Part shown: one piece after another, positions 45,238-53,265 of the stretch
Position numbering within the stretch: position 1 is the stretch's first letter
Layout: each line of letters starts with the position of its first letter
NCBI RefSeq assembly: GCF_002220775.1
Contig: NZ_CP019685.1
Coordinates: 744,001 to 808,000, forward strand
Direction of reading: 5' to 3'
Length of the DNA: 64,000 nucleotides
DNA from: Campylobacter sputorum
GTDB taxonomy: Bacteria; Campylobacterota; Campylobacteria; Campylobacterales; Campylobacteraceae
Program-made: the position numbers and the translations under genes
Notes under the pieces: generated by a model
What the model saw: the letters and a program-made list of their open reading frames with translations, nothing else
What the model was told of the DNA's origin: nothing
Database searches by the model: none

Positions 45238-45817
45238 AAATATTTATATATATGGCTCAAGTGGACATGGCAAAGTTGTTGCAGACATAGCAAGATCTTG
45301 CGGATATGAAAATATCATTTTTTTAGATGATGCAAGTGATAATAAATTTAATACAAACTTAGAAAAATTTGATATCATAATTGCTATAGGCGATAACAAA
45401 ACTCGTCAAATATTACAAGAAAAAGTGCAAAAAAGTGGTTTTAATGTAGTAAATTTAATACATCCAAGTGCCATAATTTCGCCTAGTGTTAGGTTAAAAA
45501 CAGGAATTGTAGTAATGCCAAATGTAGTAATAAATGCAGATGCTATCATTGGGAACGGAGTTATTTTAAATACAAGCTGTGTGGTTGAACATGATTGCAT
45601 TATAGGAGATTTTGCTCACCTTAGCCCAAATGCAAGTCTAGCAGGCGGGGTAAAAGTTGGCAAACTTACTCATATTGCAATAGGCGCTAGTGTCATACAA
45701 AAAATTAATATAGGCGATAATACAACAATAGGAGCTGGAAGTGTTGTTGTGCGAGATATGGCTCATAATGTAGTGGCTGTTGGGATTCCAGCTAAAATTA
45801 TAAAAGAAAAAATATGA
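45224..45817 (+). CDS. pglD: PglD, UDP-4-amino-sugar acetyltransferase
   Basis: Acetylates UDP-4-amino-4,6-dideoxy-GlcNAc to UDP-diNAc-bacillosamine. The N-terminal domain ([22 protein letters not shown]) binds the UDP-sugar. The C-terminal left-handed beta helix has hexapeptide repeats with [27 protein letters not shown], the His residues used in catalysis. 197 aa. ATG 45224 is chosen over 45197 from the family start. It overlaps pglC by 14 bp and the next gene by 4 bp. The enzymes before it in the pathway, PglF and PglE, are not in the window. Confidence 0.93.
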   Translation: MGITKNIYIYGSSGHGKVVADIARSCGYENIIFLDDASDNKFNTNLEKFDIIIAIGDNKTRQILQEKVQKSGFNVVNLIHPSAIISPSVRLKTGIVVMPNVVINADAIIGNGVILNTSCVVEHDCIIGDFAHLSPNASLAGGVKVGKLTHIAIGASVIQKINIGDNTTIGAGSVVVRDMAHNVVAVGIPAKIIKEKI

Positions 45818-47031
45818 AGATAATAAAAGCAAAAAAAATACTAAATTTTGAAAATGGTTTTAAGGTTTTACAAAATAAAGCCATAGCTTTTGATAAAACT
45901 ATAATACAAATTGATGATTTTGAAAAACTTAAAAACAAATATAAAAACGCAATCATCATAGATTGCTCAAACGACATAATAGCACCATGCTTTATAAATA
46001 CTCACACTCATTTAGAATTTAGCTCAAATAAAACCTCCTTTGTTTATGGTGATTTTTTAAAATGGGTTGAAAGTATTGTAAAATCACGAGATAATTTAAG
46101 CAAAGAAGCAAATAATAAACTTATAGAAAAAACTATAAAATCTATAATGAAAAGTGGCGTTTGCACTATAGGCGAAATTTCAAGTTTTGGCATAGATTTG
46201 GAAATTTGTGCAAACTCACAAGCTAGAATTGTATTTTTTAATGAAATTTTGGGTGCGAATGATAAAATTTGTAGCGAAAATTGGGATAAATTTATAAATA
46301 GATTTAATGCTAGTTTAAAATATAAAAATGATAAATTTATACCGGCTATTTCAGTTCATTCGCCATATTCAACACATCCAAAACTTACAAAAAAAGCGTG
46401 CGAATTTGCTAAAAAAAACTCTCTTTTAATGTCTGTGCATTTCTTAGAAAGCAATCATGAAAAAAATTGGCTAACAAAAGGCAGCGGTGGATTTAAAAAA
46501 TGGCTTTTAAATTTCAACAAAAATCCAGAGCCTATGTATAATATAGATAGTTTTTTAAAATATTTTAAGGATATAAAAACACTTTTTACGCATTGCGTTT
46601 ATGTGGATGATTTTTCTAAATTTGATAAAAAAATGCACTCTATAACGCATTGTGCCTTTTCAAATAGACTTCTTAGCAAAAAAACACTAAATTTAAAAAA
46701 ATTAATTTTAAGTGAAATTAAACCAAATATCGGCACAGACGGACTTAGTTCAAATATAAGTTTAAATTTTTTTGATGAACTAAGAGCAAATTTACTGATA
46801 CATGATGATTTTGATTTACATAAATTGGCTGAAATTTTATGGATAAGTTCAACAATAAACGCAGCAAATGCACTAAATTTAAACAGCGGCTTACTAAGTG
46901 TTGGAAGATTAGCTGATATTGCTGTTTATGAAAATTTAGAGTGTGAAGATAGCGAACTTTTACTTCAGCTTATATTACAGACAAAAGAGGTAAAAAAACT
47001 TTTCGTAGGAGGAGATGAATGCAGTTTTTAA
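45814..47031 (+). CDS. Aminofutalosine deaminase-like amidohydrolase
   Basis: 405-aa metal-dependent hydrolase. The HxH site is NTHTHLEF (about residues 66-73); VHSPYSTHP, MSVHFLESNHE, the late His in TLFTHCVYVDD and NIGTDGLSSN complete the amidohydrolase ligand set. In C. jejuni the orthologue next to sppA (Cj0067) is linked to the futalosine route of menaquinone synthesis, deaminating aminofutalosine. It overlaps both pglD and sppA, so it shares their transcript although the role is unrelated. Confidence 0.82.
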   Translation: MKIIKAKKILNFENGFKVLQNKAIAFDKTIIQIDDFEKLKNKYKNAIIIDCSNDIIAPCFINTHTHLEFSSNKTSFVYGDFLKWVESIVKSRDNLSKEANNKLIEKTIKSIMKSGVCTIGEISSFGIDLEICANSQARIVFFNEILGANDKICSENWDKFINRFNASLKYKNDKFIPAISVHSPYSTHPKLTKKACEFAKKNSLLMSVHFLESNHEKNWLTKGSGGFKKWLLNFNKNPEPMYNIDSFLKYFKDIKTLFTHCVYVDDFSKFDKKMHSITHCAFSNRLLSKKTLNLKKLILSEIKPNIGTDGLSSNISLNFFDELRANLLIHDDFDLHKLAEILWISSTINAANALNLNSGLLSVGRLADIAVYENLECEDSELLLQLILQTKEVKKLFVGGDECSF

Positions 47032-47885
47032 AGGCTATTTTTGCACCTATTAGATGGATTTTTGAATTTATAAACAAATATTTCAAAACATTTGTTTTTT
47101 TGTTAGTTGTCTATATAGTATTTTATAGTGGAGAAAATAAAGATACAACAAACGCAAACTTAAAAGAGATATCATTGCAAGGTGCGATAATATCAAGTTT
47201 TGATATATTAAAAGAGATTAAAGACGCACAAGATGATGAAAATATAAAAGGCGTTTTGTTTGTAGTCGATAGTCCAGGAGGTGCATTAAGTCCAAGCGTA
47301 GAGATATCGCTAGCCATAAAATCATTAAACCAAACAAAACCCGTTTTGGTTTATGCAACAGGAACTATGGCAAGTGGAAGCTATCTAAGTAGTATTTGGG
47401 CTAGTAAAATTTATGCAAATCCAGGTAGTTTTATAGGCTCAATTGGTGTTATTATGCAAGGATTTAATATAAGTGAATTAGCAAAAAAAGTTGGCATTAG
47501 CGACCAGACGATAAGTGCAGGAGAATACAAGCAAAGTGGCACAATTATGCGTGAGTGGAATCAAAAAGAAAAAGTAGCACTTCAAGAACTAGTAGATAAA
47601 AGCTATAATTTTTTTGTTAATGAAGTTGCAAATGCTAGAAAACTAGATATAAATAAAAAAGATGAGTGGGCTAACGCTAGAGTTTTTTTAGGAGCTGACG
47701 CACTAAAACTTGGACTTATAGATAAAATTTCAAACTATTATGAAGCAAGGAATGAACTTGCAAAAATGAGTGGAGTTAGTAACCCATCTTGGAAAGAAAA
47801 ATCAAATTATGATAAATTTATAGACTCACTTTCAAAACAAAGCACAAAATTGATGATGGATATCTTAACTCCACGCATTATGTGA
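47019..47885 (+). CDS. sppA: Signal peptide peptidase SppA (S49 family)
   Basis: Membrane-anchored serine protease that degrades cleaved signal peptides. The N-terminal membrane segment is about residues 21-38. The catalytic Ser is in TGTMASGSYLSSIWA and the general-base Lys in SAGEYKQSGTIM, with NPGSFIGSIGVIMQG between. 288 aa, the short SppA36 type. The final 47 codons lie in the first unit of a 344-bp tandem duplication, and a second, orphan copy of this 3' end follows at 48086-48229. Confidence 0.93.
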   Translation: MQFLKAIFAPIRWIFEFINKYFKTFVFLLVVYIVFYSGENKDTTNANLKEISLQGAIISSFDILKEIKDAQDDENIKGVLFVVDSPGGALSPSVEISLAIKSLNQTKPVLVYATGTMASGSYLSSIWASKIYANPGSFIGSIGVIMQGFNISELAKKVGISDQTISAGEYKQSGTIMREWNQKEKVALQELVDKSYNFFVNEVANARKLDINKKDEWANARVFLGADALKLGLIDKISNYYEARNELAKMSGVSNPSWKEKSNYDKFIDSLSKQSTKLMMDILTPRIM

Positions 47886-47886
47886 A

Positions 47887-48085
47887 TTAAATTTTTAAAC
47901 TAACACAAAATCTTTTTGGAGAGTTTTTTATGCAAATCTCTCCATCATGAGCCTTTATTATCTGTTTGCAAAGGCTTAATCCTAGCCCATTTCCTTTTAA
48001 TTTTGTTGTTTTAAATGGCTCAAAAAGTATATTATCATCTTCTATATCAACTCCGCTATCTTGCACTTCAAACTCATAAGTGGCA
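47887..48085 (-). pseudogene. Orphan 3' fragment of flgS in repeat unit 1
   Basis: Copy of the last 199 bases of the kinase gene, including the stop and the G1/G2 ATP-lid coding (DSGVDIEDD, GNGLGLSLCKQI), ending where unit 2 begins. It has no start codon of its own and joins sppA sequence upstream on its strand. Confidence 0.9.
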
Positions 48086-48229
48086 GAAGCAAGGAATGAA
48101 CTTGCAAAAATGAGTGGAGTTAGTAATCCATCTTGGAAAGAAAAATCAAATTATGATAAATTTATAGACTCACTTTCAAAACAAAGCACAAAATTGATGA
48201 TGGATATTTTAGCTCCACGCATTATGTGA
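48086..48229 (+). pseudogene. Orphan 3' fragment of sppA in repeat unit 2
   Basis: Last 144 bases of sppA repeated (47 codons plus stop), beginning exactly at a codon boundary (Glu of YEARNELAKM). It differs from the working copy at three bases; one changes Thr to Ala near the end. Confidence 0.9.
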
Positions 48230-48230
48230 A

Positions 48231-49217
48231 TTAAATTTTTAAACTAACACAAAATCTTTTTGGAGAGTTTTTTATGCAAATCTCTCCATCGTGAGCTTTT
48301 ATTATCTGTTTGCAAAGGCTTAATCCTAGCCCATTTCCTTTTAATTTTGTTGTTTTAAATGGCTCAAAAAGTATATTATCATCTTCTATATCAACTCCAC
48401 TATCTTGCACTTCAAACTCATAAGTGGCATTAGTTTTATAAAAATTTATCTCAACTTTTCCATTATCACTATCATCGCTTTCTATAGCATCAATTGCATT
48501 AAAAATTAAATTTTGAAATACCATAGAAAGCAGGTCTTTATCACCAACATAAGGGCAACTTTCAAATTTAAACTCAAACGATATATTTTTTGAATATGTG
48601 TATAATTTAACAACATCTTCGCACTCGTTTTTTAAAGAAATGAGATCAAATTTATATTTGTTTGGTACAACTCCTTTTGTGAAAAGTAGTGTTGCTTTTA
48701 TGATACGCTCAACTCTCCAAATAGCCTTTTGCATCTCTTCTAATATCGGTTTATTTTTATCATCAATTCTTTTTAAAAGAGTTGATGAAAGTAGGGCAAT
48801 TGAACCTATAGGATTTCTTATCTCGTGAGCAAGATGAGCCGAAACTTGCCCCATAGATGCTAATCTTTCACTTCTTTTTTCATTTGTTATATCATTTGCA
48901 GAGATTATAGTTTTGTCATCTTTTTGTTTTATAATAACTTGAAAATATGACGCTTTTAAATTTATTTCTTGTCTTGGTTCTTTTAAATTTATAAGTTCAA
49001 GCAAAGATCCTAAACTCTCAGCTTCGCTATTTTGCAAAAATACACTTCCATCTTTATTTATAACCCAAAGAGCAGTTGGAAGTGCTTCTACTATGCTTTT
49101 TATAAAACTTTGCAAACTAATATATGATTCATTTAATGCTTTATACTCTTTTTCTATCAAATAAGTCTGCTCTATGAGATTTTCTAAACTATTTTTTATA
49201 TCTTTGTTGTTATTCAT
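48231..49217 (-). CDS. flgS: Sensor histidine kinase, FlgS type
   Basis: 328-aa cytoplasmic kinase without membrane segments. An N-terminal coiled region (LENLIEQTYLIEKEYKALNESYISLQSF) precedes a PAS-like part (ALPTALWVINKDGSVFLQN), the H-box ASMGQVSAHLAHEIRNPIGSIALLSSTL with the phosphorylated His, NLIFNAIDAI (N box), DSGVDIEDDNILFEPFKTTK (G1) and GNGLGLSLCKQI (G2). It resembles FlgS, which with FlgR activates sigma-54 flagellar genes. C. jejuni has Cj0791-Cj0793 in this same neighbourhood order. Its 3' end is in repeat unit 2. Confidence 0.88.
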   Translation of the reverse strand: MNNNKDIKNSLENLIEQTYLIEKEYKALNESYISLQSFIKSIVEALPTALWVINKDGSVFLQNSEAESLGSLLELINLKEPRQEINLKASYFQVIIKQKDDKTIISANDITNEKRSERLASMGQVSAHLAHEIRNPIGSIALLSSTLLKRIDDKNKPILEEMQKAIWRVERIIKATLLFTKGVVPNKYKFDLISLKNECEDVVKLYTYSKNISFEFKFESCPYVGDKDLLSMVFQNLIFNAIDAIESDDSDNGKVEINFYKTNATYEFEVQDSGVDIEDDNILFEPFKTTKLKGNGLGLSLCKQIIKAHDGEICIKNSPKRFCVSLKI

Positions 49218-50083
49218 AGCAATTCCTTAAAATTTTCTATACTAAAAAGTGTAATATTTTCATTTTTTTCTTTTAAAAGCTCATTACTAAAACCATTTTT
49301 TGAAATCAAAACTATTTTTGCTGGCTTTATGTTTATTTTATCGCATTTTTTTAGTAGTATATTTACAATATTTTTACAAATTTTTTTATTTTTATATTTT
49401 ACTTCACCAACTATATAGCCTATTTTGGATTTTATAAATATATCTATCTCGATATCTTTATCCCAGTAACTTACTATCTCAAATGGTGGGATTTTAAGCC
49501 TATTTGCTATGATTTCTTTAGCAAGAAGTTCAAATGGTAAGCTTGCATAATTATCAAAATCTTGCATTATAATTTCCATCATCAAATCATATTTGCCAAG
49601 CTCGATTAACTTTAAATTTGGCTCTATAAATCTAAACCAAAATCTTGTAAAATTGTTCTTAAAATGTAGTTTATCTTCTATGGTGTATCTTCTTAGTTCT
49701 TTTTTTATCTTTTCTTTTTTATCTTTTATGATAGGTTTTTCACTACTTTTTTCTATGTAAATAAGATCGCTAAAAAGTATATTTGTATAGATAATATGTG
49801 CTAATCCTCTTGGAAAAAGCTTAAAAACATAGTTTTGTTTTCTATCATTTTTAGATAACTTATAAAGTGCTTTTGATATAAGTTTTTGATGTTTGTTATC
49901 AAAATAAAATCTTTTTTTTAGTTCATCAACTTTATATAAAATTTCATATCTAATAGCCTCAAATATATCATAATACTTTGGAGTTATTTCATATGCATCA
50001 AATACAAAATGAAATTCTATCAAAGAATGTATATCTAAATGTTTATGCGTTTGATAAGTGGATTTTAAAGTATAAATTTTCAT
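49214..50083 (-). CDS. PD-(D/E)XK-fold hypothetical protein coupled to flgS
   Basis: 289 aa, no signal peptide. The C-terminal third resembles the DUF234-type nuclease fold of archaeal-ATPase proteins: EIVSYWDKDIEIDIFIKSKIGYIVGEVKYKNKK gives the acidic residue in EIDIF and the E-x-K in GEVKYK, with a central strand. The N-terminal two thirds are alpha-rich and basic (KKELRRYTIEDKLHFKNNFTRFWF) but contain no ATPase motifs. The ATG has a strong AAAGGAG ribosome site; the stop overlaps flgS by 4 bp. The orthologue (Cj0792) has the same position in C. jejuni. Function unknown. Confidence 0.8.
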   Translation of the reverse strand: MKIYTLKSTYQTHKHLDIHSLIEFHFVFDAYEITPKYYDIFEAIRYEILYKVDELKKRFYFDNKHQKLISKALYKLSKNDRKQNYVFKLFPRGLAHIIYTNILFSDLIYIEKSSEKPIIKDKKEKIKKELRRYTIEDKLHFKNNFTRFWFRFIEPNLKLIELGKYDLMMEIIMQDFDNYASLPFELLAKEIIANRLKIPPFEIVSYWDKDIEIDIFIKSKIGYIVGEVKYKNKKICKNIVNILLKKCDKINIKPAKIVLISKNGFSNELLKEKNENITLFSIENFKELL

Positions 50084-50096
50084 ACTCCTTTCGTGT

Positions 50097-50102
50097 ATTT
50101 TA
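50097..50102 (-). promoter_or_regulatory. -10 box for the flgS operon
   Basis: TAAAAT read on the minus strand, about 14 bases before the ATG at 50083. Faces the divergent promoter at 50115-50120. Confidence 0.3.
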
Positions 50103-50114
50103 ACATATTTTTGT

Positions 50115-50147
50115 TATAATTTTCCAATTTTTAAAAAGATTGGAAAA
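50115..50147 (+). promoter_or_regulatory. TATAAT -10 followed by a palindrome over the aminotransferase start
   Basis: TATAAT at 50115-50120 leads straight into TTTTCCAAT (50120-50128), a 10-base loop and ATTGGAAAA (50139-50147), a 9-bp perfect inverted repeat. The right arm holds the GGAAAAG that would be the ribosome site for a TTG start at 50152. Either an operator or a leader hairpin. Confidence 0.5.
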
Positions 50148-50151
50148 GATA

Positions 50152-51417
50152 TTGACTTTTGAAGATTTAAGAAAAGATATTATATTAAAAGATGGAATTT
50201 ATTATTTTGATTTTACAGCATCTGGACTTGCTTGCAAGAGTGTAGAAAAGCAAATTTCATCGATACTTTTAACATATGCAAACACGCATTCTGAATGTTC
50301 AAGTTGTGCAAGAACAACAACACAGTATTATGAAAAAGCTAGAAGAGAGATTAAAAAACTACTTGAGTTAAATGATGAATTTTACCTTATGCCTTGTGGA
50401 TACGGCTCAAGTGCGGCTATGAAAAAATTTCAAGAACTGCTTGGAATTTATATTCCACCAATGTTAAGAAATAGACTAAACATAAAAAATAGCGACATAA
50501 AAAATATACCTCTTTTTATAATCGGTCCTTATGAACATCATTCAAATGAAGTGAGTGCAAGATTGGCTCTTTGTGAGTGTGTTAGAATAAAATTTGATAA
50601 TAATAAAAATGTCGATATGAATATGCTTGAAGATGTACTTAAAAAAAATCAAAATAGAGAGATAATTGCAAGTTTTAATGTCGCTTCAAATGTTACTGGA
50701 ATTTTTAGTAACTATAAAGAAATATATAAGCTTATTAAAAAATATAATGGTATTTTAGCTCTTGATAGTTCTACTTATAGCCCATATGGAAATTTAGATT
50801 GTAATTTTTATGATGCTATGTTTTTATCTCCTCATAAATTAATAGGTGGTATTGGAAGTTCTGGTTTGCTTATAATAAAAAAAGAACTTTGCAAAAGCAA
50901 TCTCCCAACTTTTGCAGGAGGTGGCACTGTTTCATATGTAAGTAGAATTTCGCAAAGTTTTACTCATGATAAAGAGCAACTAGAGCAGGGCGGAACACCT
51001 GGAATAATCCAGCTTATAAGGGCTCATCTTGCTTATAAGATAAGAAATCAATTGGGATTTGAAAATATAAAAAATAAAGAGTTAGAGCTAAAAAGTTATT
51101 TTGAGCCAAAATTTGAAAGTATAAAAAATATCATTACATATTATCCAAAAAACCAATCACGATTGCCTATTTATTCTTTTAATTTTAAAGATAAATCTCC
51201 TTATGATATAACAGAAATTTTAAGCAATAAATTTGGCATCCAAGCAAGAGCAGGGTGTGCTTGTGCTGGTCCATATGGTCATGATTTATTAAATTTACAA
51301 GATGATGGATATTTTAAAGAGCGTCCCGGCTTTGTTAGGATAGGATTACATTACACGCATAATAAAGATGATCTGGATTATTTACTTGGTGCTTTAAATG
51401 ATATTTCTAATTATTAG
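50152..51417 (+). CDS. Class V aminotransferase, cysteine desulfurase-like
   Basis: PLP enzyme of about 421 aa. TFEDLRKDIILKDGIYYFDFTASGLACKSVEKQ, NVASNVTGIFSNYKEIYKLIKKYNGILALDSSTYSPYG and the Schiff-base lysine block FLSPHKLIGGIGSSGLLIIKK match the SufS/Csd group; ARAGCACAGPYGHDLL holds the Cys-rich loop that could carry the persulfide. C. jejuni Cj0791c is the orthologue in position. The start is uncertain: TTG 50152 has GGAAAAG upstream, TTG 50140 would add four residues (MEKI). No Fe-S scaffold is nearby. Confidence 0.85.
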   Translation: MTFEDLRKDIILKDGIYYFDFTASGLACKSVEKQISSILLTYANTHSECSSCARTTTQYYEKARREIKKLLELNDEFYLMPCGYGSSAAMKKFQELLGIYIPPMLRNRLNIKNSDIKNIPLFIIGPYEHHSNEVSARLALCECVRIKFDNNKNVDMNMLEDVLKKNQNREIIASFNVASNVTGIFSNYKEIYKLIKKYNGILALDSSTYSPYGNLDCNFYDAMFLSPHKLIGGIGSSGLLIIKKELCKSNLPTFAGGGTVSYVSRISQSFTHDKEQLEQGGTPGIIQLIRAHLAYKIRNQLGFENIKNKELELKSYFEPKFESIKNIITYYPKNQSRLPIYSFNFKDKSPYDITEILSNKFGIQARAGCACAGPYGHDLLNLQDDGYFKERPGFVRIGLHYTHNKDDLDYLLGALNDISNY

Positions 51418-51428
51418 CCTTTTTTTGA

Positions 51429-51434
51429 TATAAT
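51429..51434 (+). promoter_or_regulatory. -10 box for the cytochrome gene
   Basis: TGATATAATC, an extended -10, 34 bp before the ATG. The 16-base palindrome TTTTTAAATTTAAAAA (51440-51455) lies between it and the AAGGAT ribosome site. Confidence 0.5.
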
Positions 51435-51467
51435 CTTACTTTTTAAATTTAAAAAAGGATTTACTGT

Positions 51468-52028
51468 ATGAAAAAAATTTTACATATTGCGTCTTTACTG
51501 CTTTTATCAAATATTGTTTTTGCTGCAGAAACTTATGTTATAGAAGCTAAAGGTGAATTTGGAAAAGAGCTTCAAAATTTGATACAAAAATATGCTAAAG
51601 ATCAAAATGTAAGCATAAACACTTATGAACGCTCACAAGCACCGGCATCTACTGGTGGCGGGATTAGTTTTGGTGTAAATACAAACTATGCATACGATGT
51701 TAATAGGGGAGAAGAGCTATATAAAGCAAACTGTTTTAGCTGTCATGGAGAAAAAGGCACAAAAAGAGCTATGGGAACATCTAAGAAATTAAGCCAAATA
51801 AGTGCAGAAGAGATAGAATCTTCTTTTAGAGCCTATCAAGTAGATAGCGATCATGGCGGAAATTATAGAGATCTTATGAGACCAATTGCATTTAAAACTT
51901 CAAATCCAGAACTTGGTTCTATAATCGCTTATCTAAAAGGTCCAAATGCTTTGCAAAAAAGTGGTGCAAAAAACGAAAATAAAGATATACAAACAACGCC
52001 TACTCCACAAGGAAGTTATTTAAAATAA
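51468..52028 (+). CDS. Periplasmic monohaem c-type cytochrome
   Basis: A signal peptide ending VFAA is followed by a roughly 60-residue leader region and a class I cytochrome domain. The haem site is C89-F-S-C92-H93, with M137 in DLMRPI as the likely axial ligand. The C-terminal 25 residues are low-complexity. 186 aa. It is longer than cytochrome c553 and starts with a domain I do not recognise (YVIEAKGEFGKELQNLIQKYAKDQNVSI). D45-Q-N47-V-S49 fits the PglB sequon. Electron carrier in the periplasm; partner unknown. Confidence 0.88.
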   Translation: MKKILHIASLLLLSNIVFAAETYVIEAKGEFGKELQNLIQKYAKDQNVSINTYERSQAPASTGGGISFGVNTNYAYDVNRGEELYKANCFSCHGEKGTKRAMGTSKKLSQISAEEIESSFRAYQVDSDHGGNYRDLMRPIAFKTSNPELGSIIAYLKGPNALQKSGAKNENKDIQTTPTPQGSYLK

Positions 52029-52068
52029 ACTTTGAATATTTTTCAGTCAAAGCGAATTTAAATTTTGA

Positions 52069-52101
52069 TATAATACCTTAAAATTTATTAAATTTTAAGG
52101 T
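52069..52101 (+). promoter_or_regulatory. upp promoter and 27-bp leader palindrome
   Basis: TATAAT at 52069-52074 is followed at once by ACCTTAAAATTT (52075-52086), a 3-base loop and AAATTTTAAGGT (52090-52101), a perfect 12-bp inverted repeat. The AAGGT of the right arm is the upp ribosome site, 6 bp before the ATG. It may sequester translation start, or be a repressor site covering +1. Confidence 0.6.
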
Positions 52102-52106
52102 ATAAA

Positions 52107-52733
52107 ATGAAAAATATTAAACTTATATCACATCCATTAATTGAACATAAACTAAGTTTTTTAAGAGATAAAAACACAGATCCTTTTCAGTTTCGCTTAT
52201 TGGTTGATGAGATAACTTATTTGATGTTGTTTGAAGCTTGTAGTGATTTTGAACTAAAAGACACAACTATAAAAACTCCAATTTGCGAAACAAAATCAAA
52301 AAAACTAAAAACAAAAGTAACTATTTGTCCTATTTTAAGAGCTGCACTTGGTATGCTAGATGGTGTATTTAGGCTTATTCCAGATGCTAGTGTTGGTTTT
52401 TTAGGATTTCAAAGAAATGAAAAAACATTACAAGCTGAATTTTACTACTCAAAATTGCCAAAAGATGTTGAAAAAAATATAGTCATCATAATAGATCCTA
52501 TGTTTGCAACAGGTTCTACTGCTATAAGTGCAGTTAAGCACTTAAAAGAGCAAGGCGTTAAAGACATTAAATTTATATCTTTAATAGCAGCACCGCAAGG
52601 AATTGAGAAATTTAGCAAAATTTATCCAGATGTTGATGTTTATTTGGCAGCTATTGATGAAAAATTAAACGAAAAAGGTTATATAGTTCCTGGACTTGGC
52701 GATGCTGGAGATAGGATATTTAATACATTATAA
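52107..52733 (+). CDS. upp: Uracil phosphoribosyltransferase
   Basis: Salvages uracil to UMP with PRPP. HPLIEHKLSFLRDKNTDPFQFRLLVDEIT at the N-terminus, ICPILRAALGMLDGV, the PRPP loop VIIIDPMFATGSTAISAVKHLKEQGVKDIKFISLIAAPQGIEKF, and IVPGLGDAGDRIFNTL at the C-terminus are all typical. 208 aa. Its leader carries a perfect palindrome overlapping the ribosome site. luxS follows after 12 bp. Confidence 0.97.
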   Translation: MKNIKLISHPLIEHKLSFLRDKNTDPFQFRLLVDEITYLMLFEACSDFELKDTTIKTPICETKSKKLKTKVTICPILRAALGMLDGVFRLIPDASVGFLGFQRNEKTLQAEFYYSKLPKDVEKNIVIIIDPMFATGSTAISAVKHLKEQGVKDIKFISLIAAPQGIEKFSKIYPDVDVYLAAIDEKLNEKGYIVPGLGDAGDRIFNTL

Positions 52734-52745
52734 AAAGGATAAAAA

Positions 52746-53240
52746 ATGCCACTTTTAGATAGTTTTAAAGTTGATCACACGAAAATGAATGCACCAGGAG
52801 TTAGGCTTGCTAAAACAATGAAAACGCCAAAAGGTGATGATATAAGTGTTTTTGATCTTAGATTTTGCAAACCAAATGTAGATATTTTGCCACCAAAAGG
52901 AATGCATACATTAGAGCATCTTTTTGCAGGTTTTATGAGAGAGCATTTAAATTCAAATAGTGTTGAAATTATAGATATTTCGCCTATGGGATGTAGAACT
53001 GGCTTTTATATGAGTCTTATAGGCATACCTTGTGAAGAAGAAGTTATAAATGCTTGGAGTAAAAGTATGAAAGATGTTTTAGATGTAAAAACACAAAATG
53101 ATATACCCGAGCTAAACAAATACCAATGCGGTAGCTACGAAATGCACTCTCTTAGTGAGGCAAAAAATATCGCAAAAAATATTTTAGATGCAAAAATTTG
53201 CATTATAAATAACGAAGAAATTAAACTAAATATCATTTAA
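52746..53240 (+). CDS. luxS: S-ribosylhomocysteine lyase LuxS
   Basis: Cleaves S-ribosylhomocysteine to homocysteine and the AI-2 precursor DPD. The Fe-binding HTLEH motif is in [18 protein letters not shown], and the catalytic Cys is in [15 protein letters not shown]; the later Fe ligand is in [13 protein letters not shown]. 164 aa, usual length. Its 3' coding end forms half of a strong hairpin. Confidence 0.97.
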   Translation: MPLLDSFKVDHTKMNAPGVRLAKTMKTPKGDDISVFDLRFCKPNVDILPPKGMHTLEHLFAGFMREHLNSNSVEIIDISPMGCRTGFYMSLIGIPCEEEVINAWSKSMKDVLDVKTQNDIPELNKYQCGSYEMHSLSEAKNIAKNILDAKICIINNEEIKLNII

Positions 53241-53254
53241 ATTTAGTTTAATTT
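53218..53254 (+). terminator. AT-only hairpin at the luxS stop
   Basis: A perfect 14-bp stem (AAATTAAACTAAAT / ATTTAGTTTAATTT) around a 9-base loop, with the luxS TAA in the loop. The left arm is luxS coding sequence. Confidence 0.6.
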
Positions 53255-53265
53255 ATAAATGAATT

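Larger units (their letters stand above)
47742..48429. repeat. 344-bp tandem direct duplication across the sppA/flgS 3' ends
   Basis: Unit 1 is 47742-48085 and unit 2 is 48086-48429; they abut with no spacer. I count 6 mismatches over 344 positions. Each unit contains the end of sppA (plus strand) and the end of flgS (minus strand). Unit 1 completes the working sppA, unit 2 completes the working flgS, so both genes stay intact and only the middle is redundant. Confidence 0.97.
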
